Shown: positions 23,027 through 33,797 of the stretch, one piece after another
How the letters are laid out: each line of letters opens with the position of its first letter
Position numbering within the stretch: the first letter of the stretch is position 1
Source of the DNA: Linepithema humile
Lineage: Eukaryota; Arthropoda; Insecta; Hymenoptera; Formicidae
Reading direction: 5' to 3'
Length of the DNA: 64,000 nt
Assembly: GCF_040581485.1 (NCBI RefSeq)
Contig: NC_090132.1
Span: 19,215,411-19,279,410, forward strand
Notes under the pieces: model-generated
Seen by the model: the letters and a program-made list of their open reading frames with translations, nothing else
Databases searched by the model: none
Told to the model about the DNA's origin: nothing
Translations under genes and position numbers: made by a program

Positions 23027-26000
23027 CTAATTAAAATAGCGTCCGCGAAACTCGCCTCTGCCGCCGCCCCAGTTTCTATCTCGACCACGCATTCCATATC
23101 CTCTGTTGTAGCTTCTATTGTAGCCTCTGCCTTGATAACCACCGAAATTACTATTGCCACCGCTATAATTACCACTGTTCGCGTTTGATGGTCCACGATA
23201 ACTGTCATTTGTACGCATCATTTTCGGAGGAGATGGATTATTAGCGGAAAAACCGATTGAGTGGCCTTTTGGTGGACGACGCGATTGGAAACCGCCGCCA
23301 GTTATCTGCTCCAGTTCGTAACGGCAAGCGTTCATACCGCATAATGACTTGATCACGCTCAAAACCTGATGGAAAAGCATACAATTGTTCTTTTACCAGT
23401 ATCATTGTCAAAAGATTACTAGATATTATTATACAGAACACATTATTATATATATTATTATTATTTCACTTTTCAATTCATACCTTTTCCTCGGTGGGGC
23501 TCAACTCCAGGATTGTTTCTGGATCTTTCGACGCTCTGATCACAAGACTCTCTAAAGCGGGTCGCAGAGCGACTATAGCCGCCGCATGTTGCGGATTCAT
23601 GTCCAAGTTGATCCAATTATCCAGTCTAATCATGCCGTCAATGTATTCCACTTTCCGAGATCCGAATAGCAACAAATGGATAGGCGACACCATGGTCATT
23701 TGCTTGCAGGACACAGCTCTCGTACGAATCTGATAATAGATTAAGAAAGAGTTACAGTTGCATGAAAAAGAAATAGGTATCAAATTAATTTACCTTTTCG
23801 CCGAACACGAAGAATGGAAACGGAAAGTTCTGCTCAAAATTGCTACAGTTCACTGACGTTTTGTGAATCAATGCGGCCTTCGATTCTGTAGTGAGAACCT
23901 TCCGCTTTTCCTTGTGGTAGCACACATTGGGATAGAGACCCATGCACAACAGCGCGGTAATAGTATCGAGACGCGGATCCGAGCCTGCTTGATAATTCAG
24001 CGGGGTCGGGCATAGAGTCTCCTCGGGGAAACCGGCGCTTTGCAATAACGCCTGTAGTTGATTCTACGTATAAAAAAAAATAACAAAGTTATCGAATATA
24101 ACAAATATAAAAAAATAATACGCGCATAATATGCGATTCCACTGACCTTAGCTTCCCAAGTTATTCGCAAAGTGGGCACGCTCAAATTCTTCGACTCGCA
24201 GAATGCCTGCTCCGCGTATTCACCGCCGCTTCTCACCTCCTCCCACGCTTGGAAAGCGTGAAACATCGCGACGTGGTCACTGTACCTCGCGCCGGCAAAC
24301 CACTTTTGTTGGGCGGTGAGTCTTCTCGCATCGGGGCCCATGTTGTACACCTCGGGGAAAGTAGTGCTATTCGCGGCCATCGTCGAGAGCGCATCTCCCA
24401 CACGAAACATGCATCCCAGGATCATCATTTTTCCCAGACGCGGTTCTATCGGCAGACGCGCCAAGATCTTGCCGAGGGGTGTTAATTCATCGTTCTTATC
24501 CAGGCATTTCATTTCTGTAACCAAAAATTTTATAAATAGAGATAATTTTAGAAAAAGTTAAAAATGTAAAAAAGTATTTACCTCTCAATATGACCTCCGC
24601 TTCGATCACGGCGTCGATAGGAGGCGGCTCGATTGCCTTCGACAAGAATTGTCCGATGTTGCCTAATCTTAATAATTTAATGCTCAACGCCAGCTCATGC
24701 AGAGGCGTCCTGAACATTTCCGGTGTCATATGTTCATCCATCTTATTGAATCGGGCTTTTGAGCACAGATGGAAAGAAAAACCGGGCTTGACGCGACCTG
24801 CTCTGCCTTTGCGTTGCTCCAAATTTGTTTTACTCGCCCAAACAGTCGCGTAATTGGTCATATTGTTATGCGAAGTAAACAGCTTCATTTTGGCTTTACA
24901 GGAATCTATGACGTAAACGACGTCGTTGATCGTAATCGAAGTTTCAGCTATGTTCGTGGATAAGATGATCTTCGTTACAGAAGACGGTACGGGATCGAAG
25001 ACTTTACGCTGATCTTCTCTCGGCAATTGCGAGTGTAGAGGAATAATAAAGTAAGATGATCCGCCGAAGACAGGATGTTGCTGAAGATGTTTCATCAGAG
25101 CGAATATTAAATTCCAGCCAGGGAGAAAGATTAAAACAGCGCCCCCGAGATTCTGTTCTTTGATATATTTGAGTAGCGCCTCTATTAACTCGAAGCTGAT
25201 CTCCTTCTCCGTCAGTTGTGCCATAGCATTCTTCGTCTCCATAGAGTAGACACTGCCGATGACTTTGTTCAGATTTTCCTCCGGCTCGCCGTCCGTCGGA
25301 AGCTCGTCCGAGTCCTTAGACTTGCGTTTCCCAGAAGTCGTCGGCGGAATAAAACCTGTGAGCTCTATGCAGTCTTCCAAGAAATACTGCTTCACAGGAA
25401 ACGCTCTACCTGGAACCTCCACCACAGGACAATTGTTGAAGTACTCGCTGAACAACGTCGTATCGATGGTAGCTGACATAAGAATGATCCTGAGCTCGGG
25501 GTAAAGGTGGATCATGTCTCGCAGCACTACCATGATGAAATCCGAATTGACGTCTCGCTCGTGAATCTCGTCGACTATAACATGCGACACGCCTCTGAGA
25601 CCACCCTCCAGTTTCCTCAAAAGCACACCCACGGTGCAAAACATTATGCTGGCGTAGGGTCTTGGCAAACACGACTCGAATCGTACGGAATATCCGACCG
25701 ATTGTCCCAGCGCCTCGCATCTCTCGACGGCGACTCTGTCGGCCACGGACACAGCTGAGATTCTTCTGGGCTGCGTGACAACTATACTGCAATACGCACC
25801 CTGGCCGGACGCGATGTAATCGTCCAAAATGAATTGACAAACCTGGGTAGTTTTACCGCAGCCCGTATTTCCACGTATAATAATGATCGGATTTTCATTA
25901 ATGGCGTACATGATTTCCTTTTTCTTGGGGAAAACAGGCAGGTTTGATCTTTCTTTGATGCTCGTCTGCAAACTGGAATCCTGCTGTAATTTATCGCGCT

Positions 26001-28024
26001 GCTCGTTCATCAAATCTTCCGACAATTGATCCAGAGATATTGTCGCCAACGGTCCTTCGTCGATATTGCATCCGGTCCATGGATTCCAATTTGGCTGAGG
26101 AGGCGACCAGCTCACAACACCAGCGGGTTGCGGCACGGAAGATATAAAGTCGTCCAAAACTTGATTAGTCAACAAAGAAACGCCAGTACTTGATGTGCTA
26201 TTTTCTTCTTTTGGAGGCTATATTATGGATAAATAATTGATTAATAATTTGTACGTATAATGAAACATGAGACGCTAGTAGTATGTGTTAGATGATAAAA
26301 GTAATCAGTACCACTGAACTCCATAGATGAACATCAATTGGTTTTATATCTAAATTCGATAAGACTTCTTGAATCTGACTTTCCAGTTCCGGTGAAATTT
26401 TAACAGGGTAAGGTTTTATCTGTTCAGCATCTTTATTCTTTTTTAATGTACCACTGAATGGTTCAATAACACCCAGATGATACAATTGGCGCACAATAGA
26501 CAAAGCACAACTTTTCGAAGCTGTTTGTTTGTTTGATCCAGTTTCACGACCAGTTACACCTAAGACACATTATAGTATCAGCAAATATGTACATGCGCAC
26601 ACAATAATATTGTATTTATATTTTAATAAATAAAGATTATATGACATACTTCGTCCAAGTTGCTTGACATAAATTGACATTTCTGCCATAAAACTCCTAC
26701 AAAAAGTAATTTTCATGAAATATCATAAACAATATATTTTATATATTATCTACGCAATTAATAATTAAGGGAACAAATGTGAAAGAAACATATATCAATT
26801 AAGATATACTTGAACAAAAAGAGTACAAAACATTTGTAATAATTAGATAAAATATTTTAAAGTATAAATTAAAAATTTGTTAAAAACATTGAAAAGTAAT
26901 TTTAATATATCTACAAATTTTTTTATTAAAAAAGCATCCCAATCAGCAATTTCTCATACAATCCATTAAAACATTGACATTTATTTCAAAGTTTTTATTC
27001 CATTTATTCCCTCAATTATACGCAACAAATAACAATAACTTACCATTTGAAGATATCACAGATGACCAGATTGAAGTACATCGAAAGAAATTTCTTTGTT
27101 TAGTTGCACCAAAACCATTATTAAATCATTTTAATAAAAGTTTTGGTTTTACACCATCGTTTTCTGTGCACAAGAGAGTTAATAGCTACTCTCTTGCACC
27201 AGCTTTAGATGTCAGCAAATAATGTACTCCAAAATGGTCTTGTTAAATTTCAAATGGTACAACATAATCTCTTTCTCATCAAGAAGTTATTTAGAAGAAT
27301 AAAGTGTATACATATATATAAACTGAATTAATATCTCTCTATTGCAACATCAATGTGTTACAAAAGCATTCCATTGCAAGACTCCATACCTCGTATGATC
27401 TGGACCGACTGGGGTATATTTGTAATCAGCATTAATTTTGTTAGTTTGCATAAATTGATGAAGTTTGGACTTGGCATTTTCTATTGTCCAATTCCCATGT
27501 ATGCCAGAATTCACGTCAACATCCTCCGCATCTTCCACTTTTTTCTGATCAGCCAGTCTATCCATGTATGTGTAGTTACTTTGACCATGTTCGTTGTAAG
27601 GCCTGTAGGCTTGACCGATGTCATTTGGTCCCATACCTCCTTGAAACACCGATTTCATCGGAGTTGAGACTTCCGTCTTGATGTTATCCGGTGTCATTGC
27701 TTGCGAAGCTACAGTGTCTTTCGGTACATCGTTTGGATTTACACAATTTGTACGGACTAAGTAGTTAACATAATCCTTAGCAGCGTTTCCTTGCGCGTCC
27801 TTTTTATTAGTTGAATTTCCTGCACCGACATAGTCACATCCAGGCACACGTAATTCGCAGAGGAAACGTTGTCTGTGCTTCGGTCCTGTGAAAAATACAA
27901 ATCTATGTAACACCATTAATCTTATATACGAGCGGTAATATTTACCCGTTGGTCTAACATCAAACTGTGGTTCTTTCCCATTCTTCGCACACCACTGGTG
28001 GAAGAAAGATTTTATGTCACCCAT
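23027..28024 (-). CDS. mle: maleless / DHX9 RNA helicase A, complete
   Basis: The minus-strand exons are 27946-28024, 27390-27885, 26650-26696, 26312-26559, 24582-26217, 24147-24514, 23794-24063, 23484-23729 and 23027-23365. All phases agree and give 1242 aa. The start MGDIKSFFHQWCAKNG opens the first dsRNA-binding domain (GNSTNKKDAQ). A second lies across residues about 170-250 (AEMSIYV...SNKQTASKSCALS). The DEAH-box core shows GNTGCGKT (406-413), DEIH (506-509), SAT (538-540) and QRKGRAGR, followed by the HA2 and OB-fold regions and a glycine/arginine-rich tail. The family unwinds RNA. In Drosophila, MLE remodels roX RNA in dosage compensation, whereas in other insects it probably has general RNA roles. 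The first intron is only 60 nt and contains no in-frame stop. Confidence 0.96.
26974..27222 (+). CDS. Unrecognised ORF antisense within an mle intron
   Basis: The frame is open on the plus strand within the 693-bp intron of mle (26697-27389) and ends in TAA at 27220-27222. The best-looking part is about residues 24-82 (PFEDITDDQIEVHRKKFL to ALAPALDVSK-like end), with ordinary amino-acid composition unlike random AT-rich translation. There is no good ATG, so it could be the last exon of a nested gene, a gene fragment or a retrocopy. AATAAA follows near 27299. I do not recognise the family. Chance remains possible at this length. Confidence 0.35.
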   Translation: MTFISKFLFHLFPQLYATNNNNLPFEDITDDQIEVHRKKFLCLVAPKPLLNHFNKSFGFTPSFSVHKRVNSYSLAPALDVSK

Positions 28025-28189
28025 TTTCGTTTCTTGCCCTTGCACTTTTCAATTGCTAAGTATGCAATGACGTTTTATATATGTTAAATTATTATAAACT
28101 TAACAAATAATTCTTACATTTCCATTTTAACAAGAACGAATATAAAATTATTCTAAAGTGAACTACAGCGTGGATCAGAGCAGATAATA

Positions 28190-28381
28190 ATGGATGAGCA
28201 TGTATTAACTGGAATTAACCTATACAAACGTTACAAGCCTGAGGGCGCTGCAAACAGTGACAAAAAAAAGAAAACTAACAGAACGATAGAAGTTTGTAAC
28301 CCCTCCAGTTTGCCATTGAACTTATTTAAAGAGCGCGGCAAATTTGAATGTTTATATCGTGCATTAGCAAAATATTCGTAA
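28190..28381 (+). CDS. Small 63-aa ORF divergent from mle, unknown function
   Basis: It starts at ATG 28190, 165 bp from the mle start and on the opposite strand, so the two could share a bidirectional promoter. It reads MDEHVLTGINLYKRYKPEGA, then a lysine-rich stretch (DKKKKTNRT), then a more hydrophobic C-terminus ending FECLYRALAKYS. It has no signal peptide or membrane segment. ATAAAA-like signals follow the stop at once. The composition looks protein-like, but I cannot name a family. It may be a real small gene or an open stretch in a transcript leader. Confidence 0.4.
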   Translation: MDEHVLTGINLYKRYKPEGAANSDKKKKTNRTIEVCNPSSLPLNLFKERGKFECLYRALAKYS

Positions 28382-28554
28382 AATAAAATTTTTTTATTCT
28401 GCTTTCTCCCGATACATACTTATTGGAGATCACATGTAATCGCAAGAGCAATTAATATCTAATCTAAATATTTAATATATATACTTGCTGGATATAAAAA
28501 CTTGAATAAAAATGAAGTAAAAATTGTACAAAAGATTATAATAATTACATTCTA

Positions 28555-29045
28555 TGGAATTAAAATTAATAACGGAGAAAGAACAATAGAACTTTGTAAT
28601 ACATGAATATTTGATGTCAAAGACCTCACAATAAAGACGTTCAATTGTATTCGTTTACGAAAGAGGAATTTCGTTAAACATTTATTTTAAAATATGTTAC
28701 AAATATGTTAAAAAAGCGCAATTAGTATTAATTTATAAAAATGTTTTAATCTTAATTATTATCTACATTACAACTGATTAAATTCGTGCTGAAATAGAAA
28801 AGTACTTTTTGCCTCGTCTATTTTTTTCCTTTTTCGCTGAATCTTTGTGATATAATTAATTTTAATTAATATAAATTATAAAATATACGGAACAATAAGT
28901 TTTTAATGCAATTAAAGTAACAACGGAGAAAAAACAGTAAAACTTTGTAATGCATGAATTGTTTGATTTCAAAGACTTCACAATACAGATGTTTAATTAT
29001 ATTCTTTTACGCGCGAAAGAGTAAGAATTTCGTTGAACATTTATT
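28555..29045. repeat. Pair of diverged ~140-bp direct repeats
   Basis: About 28555-28690 and about 28905-29045 share the order ACGGAGAAA, AACTTTGTAAT, CATGAAT, TCAAAGAC, CACAATA, AATTTCGTT and ACATTTATTT. The copies differ by substitutions and short indels. They may be two decayed copies of a short repeat family. Confidence 0.65.
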
Positions 29046-29079
29046 TGGATAACATTTGGATAACATTTTCTTGCCCGTA

Positions 29080-29705
29080 AGAATGATTTTGGAATTGATT
29101 TAATTTAAATTAAGTTCTAATTATGAAGTTCTAAAAATTTGTTTTTATGAATGTTGTACAGTACAAGAGGCGAAATACATAACTACTTAGTAAAGATGCA
29201 ATAAAAATCTGTTGAATTACTAATTTTTTAAAAGTTTTAAGCTATAAATTGAGTTGAATAATCATTATCATACATAAGAATGTGACAAGAATGCAATTTT
29301 GTAAAAAAAAGCGATTGGAATTATTTGTACGCTGAAGCAATTCATTTTTCTTAATTATAAACTTTCGCCCTGGTCCTGAAGTTCAAATATTGTTCGATTA
29401 ACAATCTTTCATCTTCTGGAGCAGCGCGAAAATTTTATAATTAAGAAAAAAGAATTGCTTCAGAGTACAAATAACTCGTTTCTTTTGTACAAAATCGAAT
29501 TTTTGTTACACTCTTATAAACGATAATGATCATTCAACTTAATTTACAGCTTAAAACTAAAAAAAATGAATAATTTAACAGATTTTGTATTCCATCTTTA
29601 CTAAGCTGTTATGTATCGCTTCTTGTACTGTACAATATTTTATGAAAACTTTGGAAAAACAAATTTTCAGAACTTTACCCAAATTAAATCAATTCCAAGA
29701 TATCG
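29080..29705. repeat. Imperfect palindrome carrying inverted PRC1 fragments
   Basis: The left arm (about 29080-29365) and right arm (about 29425-29705) are inverted copies. Examples are GGAATTGATTTAATTT with AAATTAAATCAATTCC, and GAAGCAATTC with GAATTGCTTC. The inner part of the left arm (about 29312-29412: GCGATTGGAATTATTTGTAC, then CGCTGAAGCAATTC) resembles PRC1 coding sequence at about 30629-30725. The right arm repeats part of this in inverse orientation. It lies just past the 3' end of the functional gene. Confidence 0.7.
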
Positions 29706-29848
29706 TTCTAAGAGACAAGAAAAATTTATTATCCAATTAAAAATTTATTATTCCGTATTTTATAATTTATTATTTTTTATAAAATTTACTATTATATATT
29801 GTTTTTCTTTAAAAAATAAAAAATAAATTATAAATAAATAAAAATTTT

Positions 29849-32100
29849 TTAAAAATAAAACGGTAAATTATTCGTAGCTGTTGCTAATTTTGGAGTTCTC
29901 AATATTCTGGGACTATGTGGTGATTTGCGTGCAGAATTACTGACAGGCGTTGTAGCAGCAGAGAGATTTTTCCTCAATGGCTTCATGGGCGTTCGCACTA
30001 TTGGTATTTTTTTTATATTGAGTTTATTGCTGGTCTTCAGTATTTGGTTCGGTAGCACTGAACTGTGCAATTCTTCTTTGTCTGCCATATGGCCTTGGAA
30101 TTGATTGTACGTTGTATCTACTACGCTATTATTGGGTGACAATTCCTTTCTTTTTTGTCCACCTTTCGAACATCTACTTGGTTTAGTTACAAGAATTTTT
30201 GTAACTCTTCCACTTCTTCTAATCTTGGATGCAGTAACAGTGGGCTTAGTTTTGTCGCCATTTTTGTTTCTCTTTGACGATGTATTGGGAGACGGAGTGA
30301 ACAATTTACGCTTCGATAAACCTAATGGAGTTTTAACAACACTGAGGTGAGACATACCTGGTTTAGAACTGTTTAAAGGTGATTTTTTAACGGATTTATC
30401 TTTTGCTTCTTTCCTCGCTTTTTTGATTGTTTCCTTCTCATGATTGATATTTTCCCAAGACTCTGCCAAAACATTTTCCAATGATGTACCATAAATAGTA
30501 AATATCTGGTTGTGCGTAGTTTCATATTCATTTATCAGTTGCTTCAATTCTGCTTCAATTTTTGGCAACTTTTTTTGTATCATCTTACGTTCTCTTTCTT
30601 CCATTAATAACTGACCTCCGCGATTGTGATAGCGATCAGGATTATTTGCTCGCTGAAGCAATTCTTTTATCTTAATTACAAAATTTTCGCGCTGCTCGAG
30701 AAGGTGAAATATTGTTCGATTATCATTATAAAATTTACGTAGCTTTTCCACTTCTAACTCATGTAATGTCAACAAATCCTCGGTAAATGTATTGGAATGA
30801 AATGGTGCAAATGCATTTCTTTGTGCTTCACAATATTTGCATAAATCCCACCAATTCATCAATTCGTACCTGATCTGAGTAACATATCTGAAAACATTCT
30901 CCTTTCTTTTTTCTTTTAACCGTTTTATTTCTGCATTGAAAGCATTTATTGTACTGGTGCCATAACCAATATATCTATCAAGAAAGGATTGATAAATATC
31001 AGCAGGTTCGTCAAGATATTTCCACAATGTCAATAATTCTTCTTTCATTTTCTCAATCTCGCATTTTGTTTCTTCCACTTGCGTCTTTAATTTGTCTCGA
31101 AACTCTCTTAATTTTGTCATATTGTTTGTATTTAGTACAAACTGGTCAGGATTGTTGCAAATCAATTGTTCAAATGATGAAGAAGGAGCTATATCCAAAT
31201 CATTCATCATTTTAATTATAGAATGATGTATTTCTGTAAAAACATTTTCCAAATGTATTTTCTCATTCTCTTCTTTCTGTAGATACAACTTGAAATTCTC
31301 GAGTTCCTGTTCAGAAGGTAAAACATCTATAGTAAAGTTAAATTTTTTGGTACCAAGTTTCTCAGAAATGTTATGTTGCTTTGTCACCAATTCCTTCAGT
31401 AACATCATACGTTCTTCCTTTATGCGTTCCAAGTTTTGAAGATCTGCTTGAAGCATTTGCTCCACTTCATTCAATGGAATCTGATCATAAGTCTTGGGCA
31501 CCATATCCAGGTTTAATTGTGTATATATTACTATCGTTTGCTTTAACAATTCCTTTATATTGTTGCACAATTGTTCCTTCTTAGACCGTGTTTCAGCTAT
31601 CATGTCATGTAGCAGATCCTTTATATGATTCTGCACTTGTTCGTAATATTCTAACTGTGTTTCATTGGGGCATCCTATGTCTTCCCAATCCTTCTGCAAC
31701 TCATTGAGTGTCTCCTTAACTGCCTTATTAATCAATTTTTCTACTGGTTTCCATTTTGGATGACCTATAATTATTCCAATGCTTATATTTTCTTTAAAAA
31801 ATAATAACATTATTAATTAAAGCTATATATAACTGCTTTAAAATGTGTCATCTAATAAATACCTTGCTTTTTCAAATCCTCTATGGTCTTTAACAAGAGC
31901 TTATTTGATTGTGCTTCAGCCACTATGTCATCTAATTGTTCCCTTATACAATTCTGTACTTTCTGCTCATAGTACATTAATCGCGTCTCCTTGGGACATT
32001 CTGTATTTTGTAAGATCTTCTCCAACTTATTAAATGTTTCCTTACAGTTCTCGTTTATTGTTTTTTCCATTGATTTCCATTCCGGTTGGTCAGTCATCAT
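29849..32100 (-). CDS. feo: PRC1/fascetto (MAP65/Ase1 family), midzone microtubule bundler
   Basis: Coding exons 31863-32100 and 29849-31791 are separated by a 71-nt intron (GTATTT donor, TTTAAAG acceptor). They join in frame to 726 aa. The family crosslinks antiparallel microtubules in the anaphase spindle midzone and is needed for cytokinesis. Long coiled-coil segments are followed by hallmark spectrin-domain motifs: AFAPF at about 406-410 and NRGGQLLMEE at about 469-478. A basic Ser/Pro-rich tail follows, with TPSP and TPLG sites that fit CDK regulation. The first exon (A) and the start of the second (B) encode similar 75-residue segments (QPEWKSMEKTINE and HPKWKPVEKLINK), a tandem duplication of the N-terminal dimerisation region. 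A non-coding leader exon ending at 32181 (GTACGT donor) is likely, because its frame is closed. If exon A were skipped, B would lack an obvious ATG. Confidence 0.92.
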
Positions 32101-32117
32101 TTCAACGGCTTTATTTT

Positions 32118-32377
32118 CTTTAAAAAAGAATAATATTGTTATTTTAACATATGCATAAATGCGTGTCGTTGAATACGTACCTTAATTCTTGCAAAATGTT
32201 AATCTATTGTACAAAAAAAATCTATATAACTCTGTACTTATTATTTTTATCATACGCGACACAAGGAATCACGAGAAATGCCGTTGCATATCGTTACTCG
32301 TTTGAATTTCCTTTTCTTTCCTTTCTGGCATCTGCGGATAGGCTGTTACCCCTTCCATATGGCCTCGTTTGTTGGAA
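32118..32377 (-). promoter_or_regulatory. PRC1 leader intron and 5' region
   Basis: A donor-like AAG|GTACGT on the minus strand at 32175-32181 would join a non-coding leader exon to exon A. The same site is kept in the pseudogene near 21861. Sequence upstream to 32377 is also shared with the pseudogene flank, so it may contain the promoter. Confidence 0.4.
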
Positions 32378-32521
32378 TTATGCCCAGTTCCACCAACATA
32401 GATTAACTTTAATCCCGGTTCAACTTACTTTTTACCTTTTTCTAATTCTTAGAACTAGAAAAAGATGAAGAATAAATTGACCGAGATTAAAGTTAATCTA
32501 CGTTGGTGGAACTGAGCATTA
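32378..32521. mobile_element. Foldback MITE with ~43-bp inverted arms
   Basis: The left arm AGTTCCACCAACATAGATTA and the right arm TAATCTACGTTGGTGGAACT pair almost perfectly and extend through TTAAAGTTAATC. The spacer is about 55 bp. TTA is present at both borders and could be the target duplication. It is absent from the corresponding flank of the PRC1 pseudogene. Confidence 0.75.
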
Positions 32522-32753
32522 GTGAACTATGGGTGCTTTCCATCAATCATCATCAATGATACGCCACGGCACTGTATTCTAGAGAATTTTCATTTTATCC
32601 ATCTGCAAAATATATTTATACTCATCGCGATTGTAAACAATAATTAATGATGGTTATGTTTGATTTGTACGTACTTTAAATATGCCAATATGCTCTTGGT
32701 ACGCCAAATTTCAATTAAATGAACTTACTAGTGTAGTTCGAGTCCAAGGATAC

Positions 32754-32908
32754 TAAGGCTTAGTTTACACCGATTATTTAGTACGCGTACCAAGTACTAA
32801 ATCAGCTTCTTTAATTGGTGTAGATTTTACACTAAACGATTTATACCTATCGCAGAAGCAGATTTAGTATTTGGTACGCGTACTAAACAATCGGTGTAAA
32901 CTAGGCCT
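32754..32908. mobile_element. MITE with TIR around TAGTTTACACCGATT
   Basis: The left end GGCTTAGTTTACACCGATTA and right end AATCGGTGTAAACTAGGCC are inverted copies. The arms continue through TTTAGTACGCGTACCA on the inside. The length is about 155 bp, with no coding capacity. Confidence 0.8.
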
Positions 32909-33069
32909 ATGGCAGACGGGGATGTCTTTCCTCTTCCCACGTTTACTACCGTGTATGATGGGTTATTAGAAACAATACAGACATGAGATAGACGTCCCCA
33001 TCCAATATTGCTCTCTCTCTTCCACAGTAGACTAGCATCATTCTTTTATGATTCATTTTTGTATGTGTA

Positions 33070-33214
33070 TAATGGAGAATTTATACTGCATCTGATGTCC
33101 GACGTATGACGTAGACTTTAAAATATCTCTAGCTAGAATTTCTAGAAAACAAGCTCTATTATTGGATATCGGATGTCGTACGTCGGACATCGAACGCAGT
33201 GTGAATCCTCCATA
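33070..33214. mobile_element. MITE with TIR containing GATGTCCGACGTA
   Basis: The left GGAGAATTTATACTGCATC and right CGCAGTGTGAATCCTCC ends are diverged inverted copies. The inner parts GATGTCCGACGTATGAC and GTCGTACGTCGGACATC match more closely. The length is about 145 bp. The borders are ATAATGG and CCATAA. Confidence 0.7.
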
Positions 33215-33324
33215 ACTTCCTCTCATAGCAATCATGCAAAATCTCTATGACAGCAACCAATCAAAAGAGGGCTCCTTTCTGCCTAAGGGAAATAATAATA
33301 ATAATAATATGAGAAATTAAAGAC

Positions 33325-33460
33325 TTGTTCGTTTTAGCTGCACTGGGGCAGCTCTGGGTCTGCTCTAAACAAGATAATACAGGACAAACTATTTATCTGT
33401 CCTGTATTATCCTGTGTAGAGCAGACCCAGAGCAGCCCCAGTGTAGCTAAAACGAACAAA
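33325..33460. mobile_element. Foldback MITE with ~60-bp near-perfect arms
   Basis: The left arm TTGTTCGTTTTAGCTGCACT is matched by the right arm AGTGTAGCTAAAACGAACAA. The pairing continues through GGGTCTGCTCT and GATAATACAGGACA. The spacer is only about 10 bp, so the element is almost one hairpin. It lies about 340 bp upstream of the TRAPPC10 start. Confidence 0.85.
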
Positions 33461-33797
33461 CCCTAAGTCCCCTAGTTTCGATAATGAATATCGCAATGAC
33501 ACAACGAGATATCGAACTCCTCGTTTTAGTCGCGAATCGATACGAAATGACATACCAGCAAATGGTTCTAATTCCAACCTCAATAGACAGTTCGAAAGTG
33601 CGAAGTACAATGTTTGTCTTGTTTCGTAATTATCTTTAATAATTTATCGTGAACTTTCAAGCTCGTTGGAAATTTCGAATCAGCGAGCGGTGAGAGTTTT
33701 CATGCAGATTGGCGTTGAGAGAGTGACGTAGAATTGTAATGATTGAAAGTTTGATCGGGAGCAGCAAGCTCGCAAGGCGCACCGCCAGTCCTCAGGA
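33461..33797 (+). promoter_or_regulatory. TRAPPC10 upstream region
   Basis: This is a sequence of mixed composition between the last MITE and the TRAPPC10 start, so it should hold the promoter and leader. The TRAPPC10 frame is open back to 33747 only. No convincing TATA box was seen. PRC1 and TRAPPC10 are head to head about 1.7 kb apart. Confidence 0.4.

Larger units (their letters stand above)
28382..29848. other. Repeat-rich AT-rich spacer between mle and PRC1
   Basis: It contains a diverged direct repeat (28555-28690 and 28905-29045) and a large imperfect palindrome (29080-29705) with PRC1-derived pieces, both listed separately. No gene was recognised. Confidence 0.55.
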
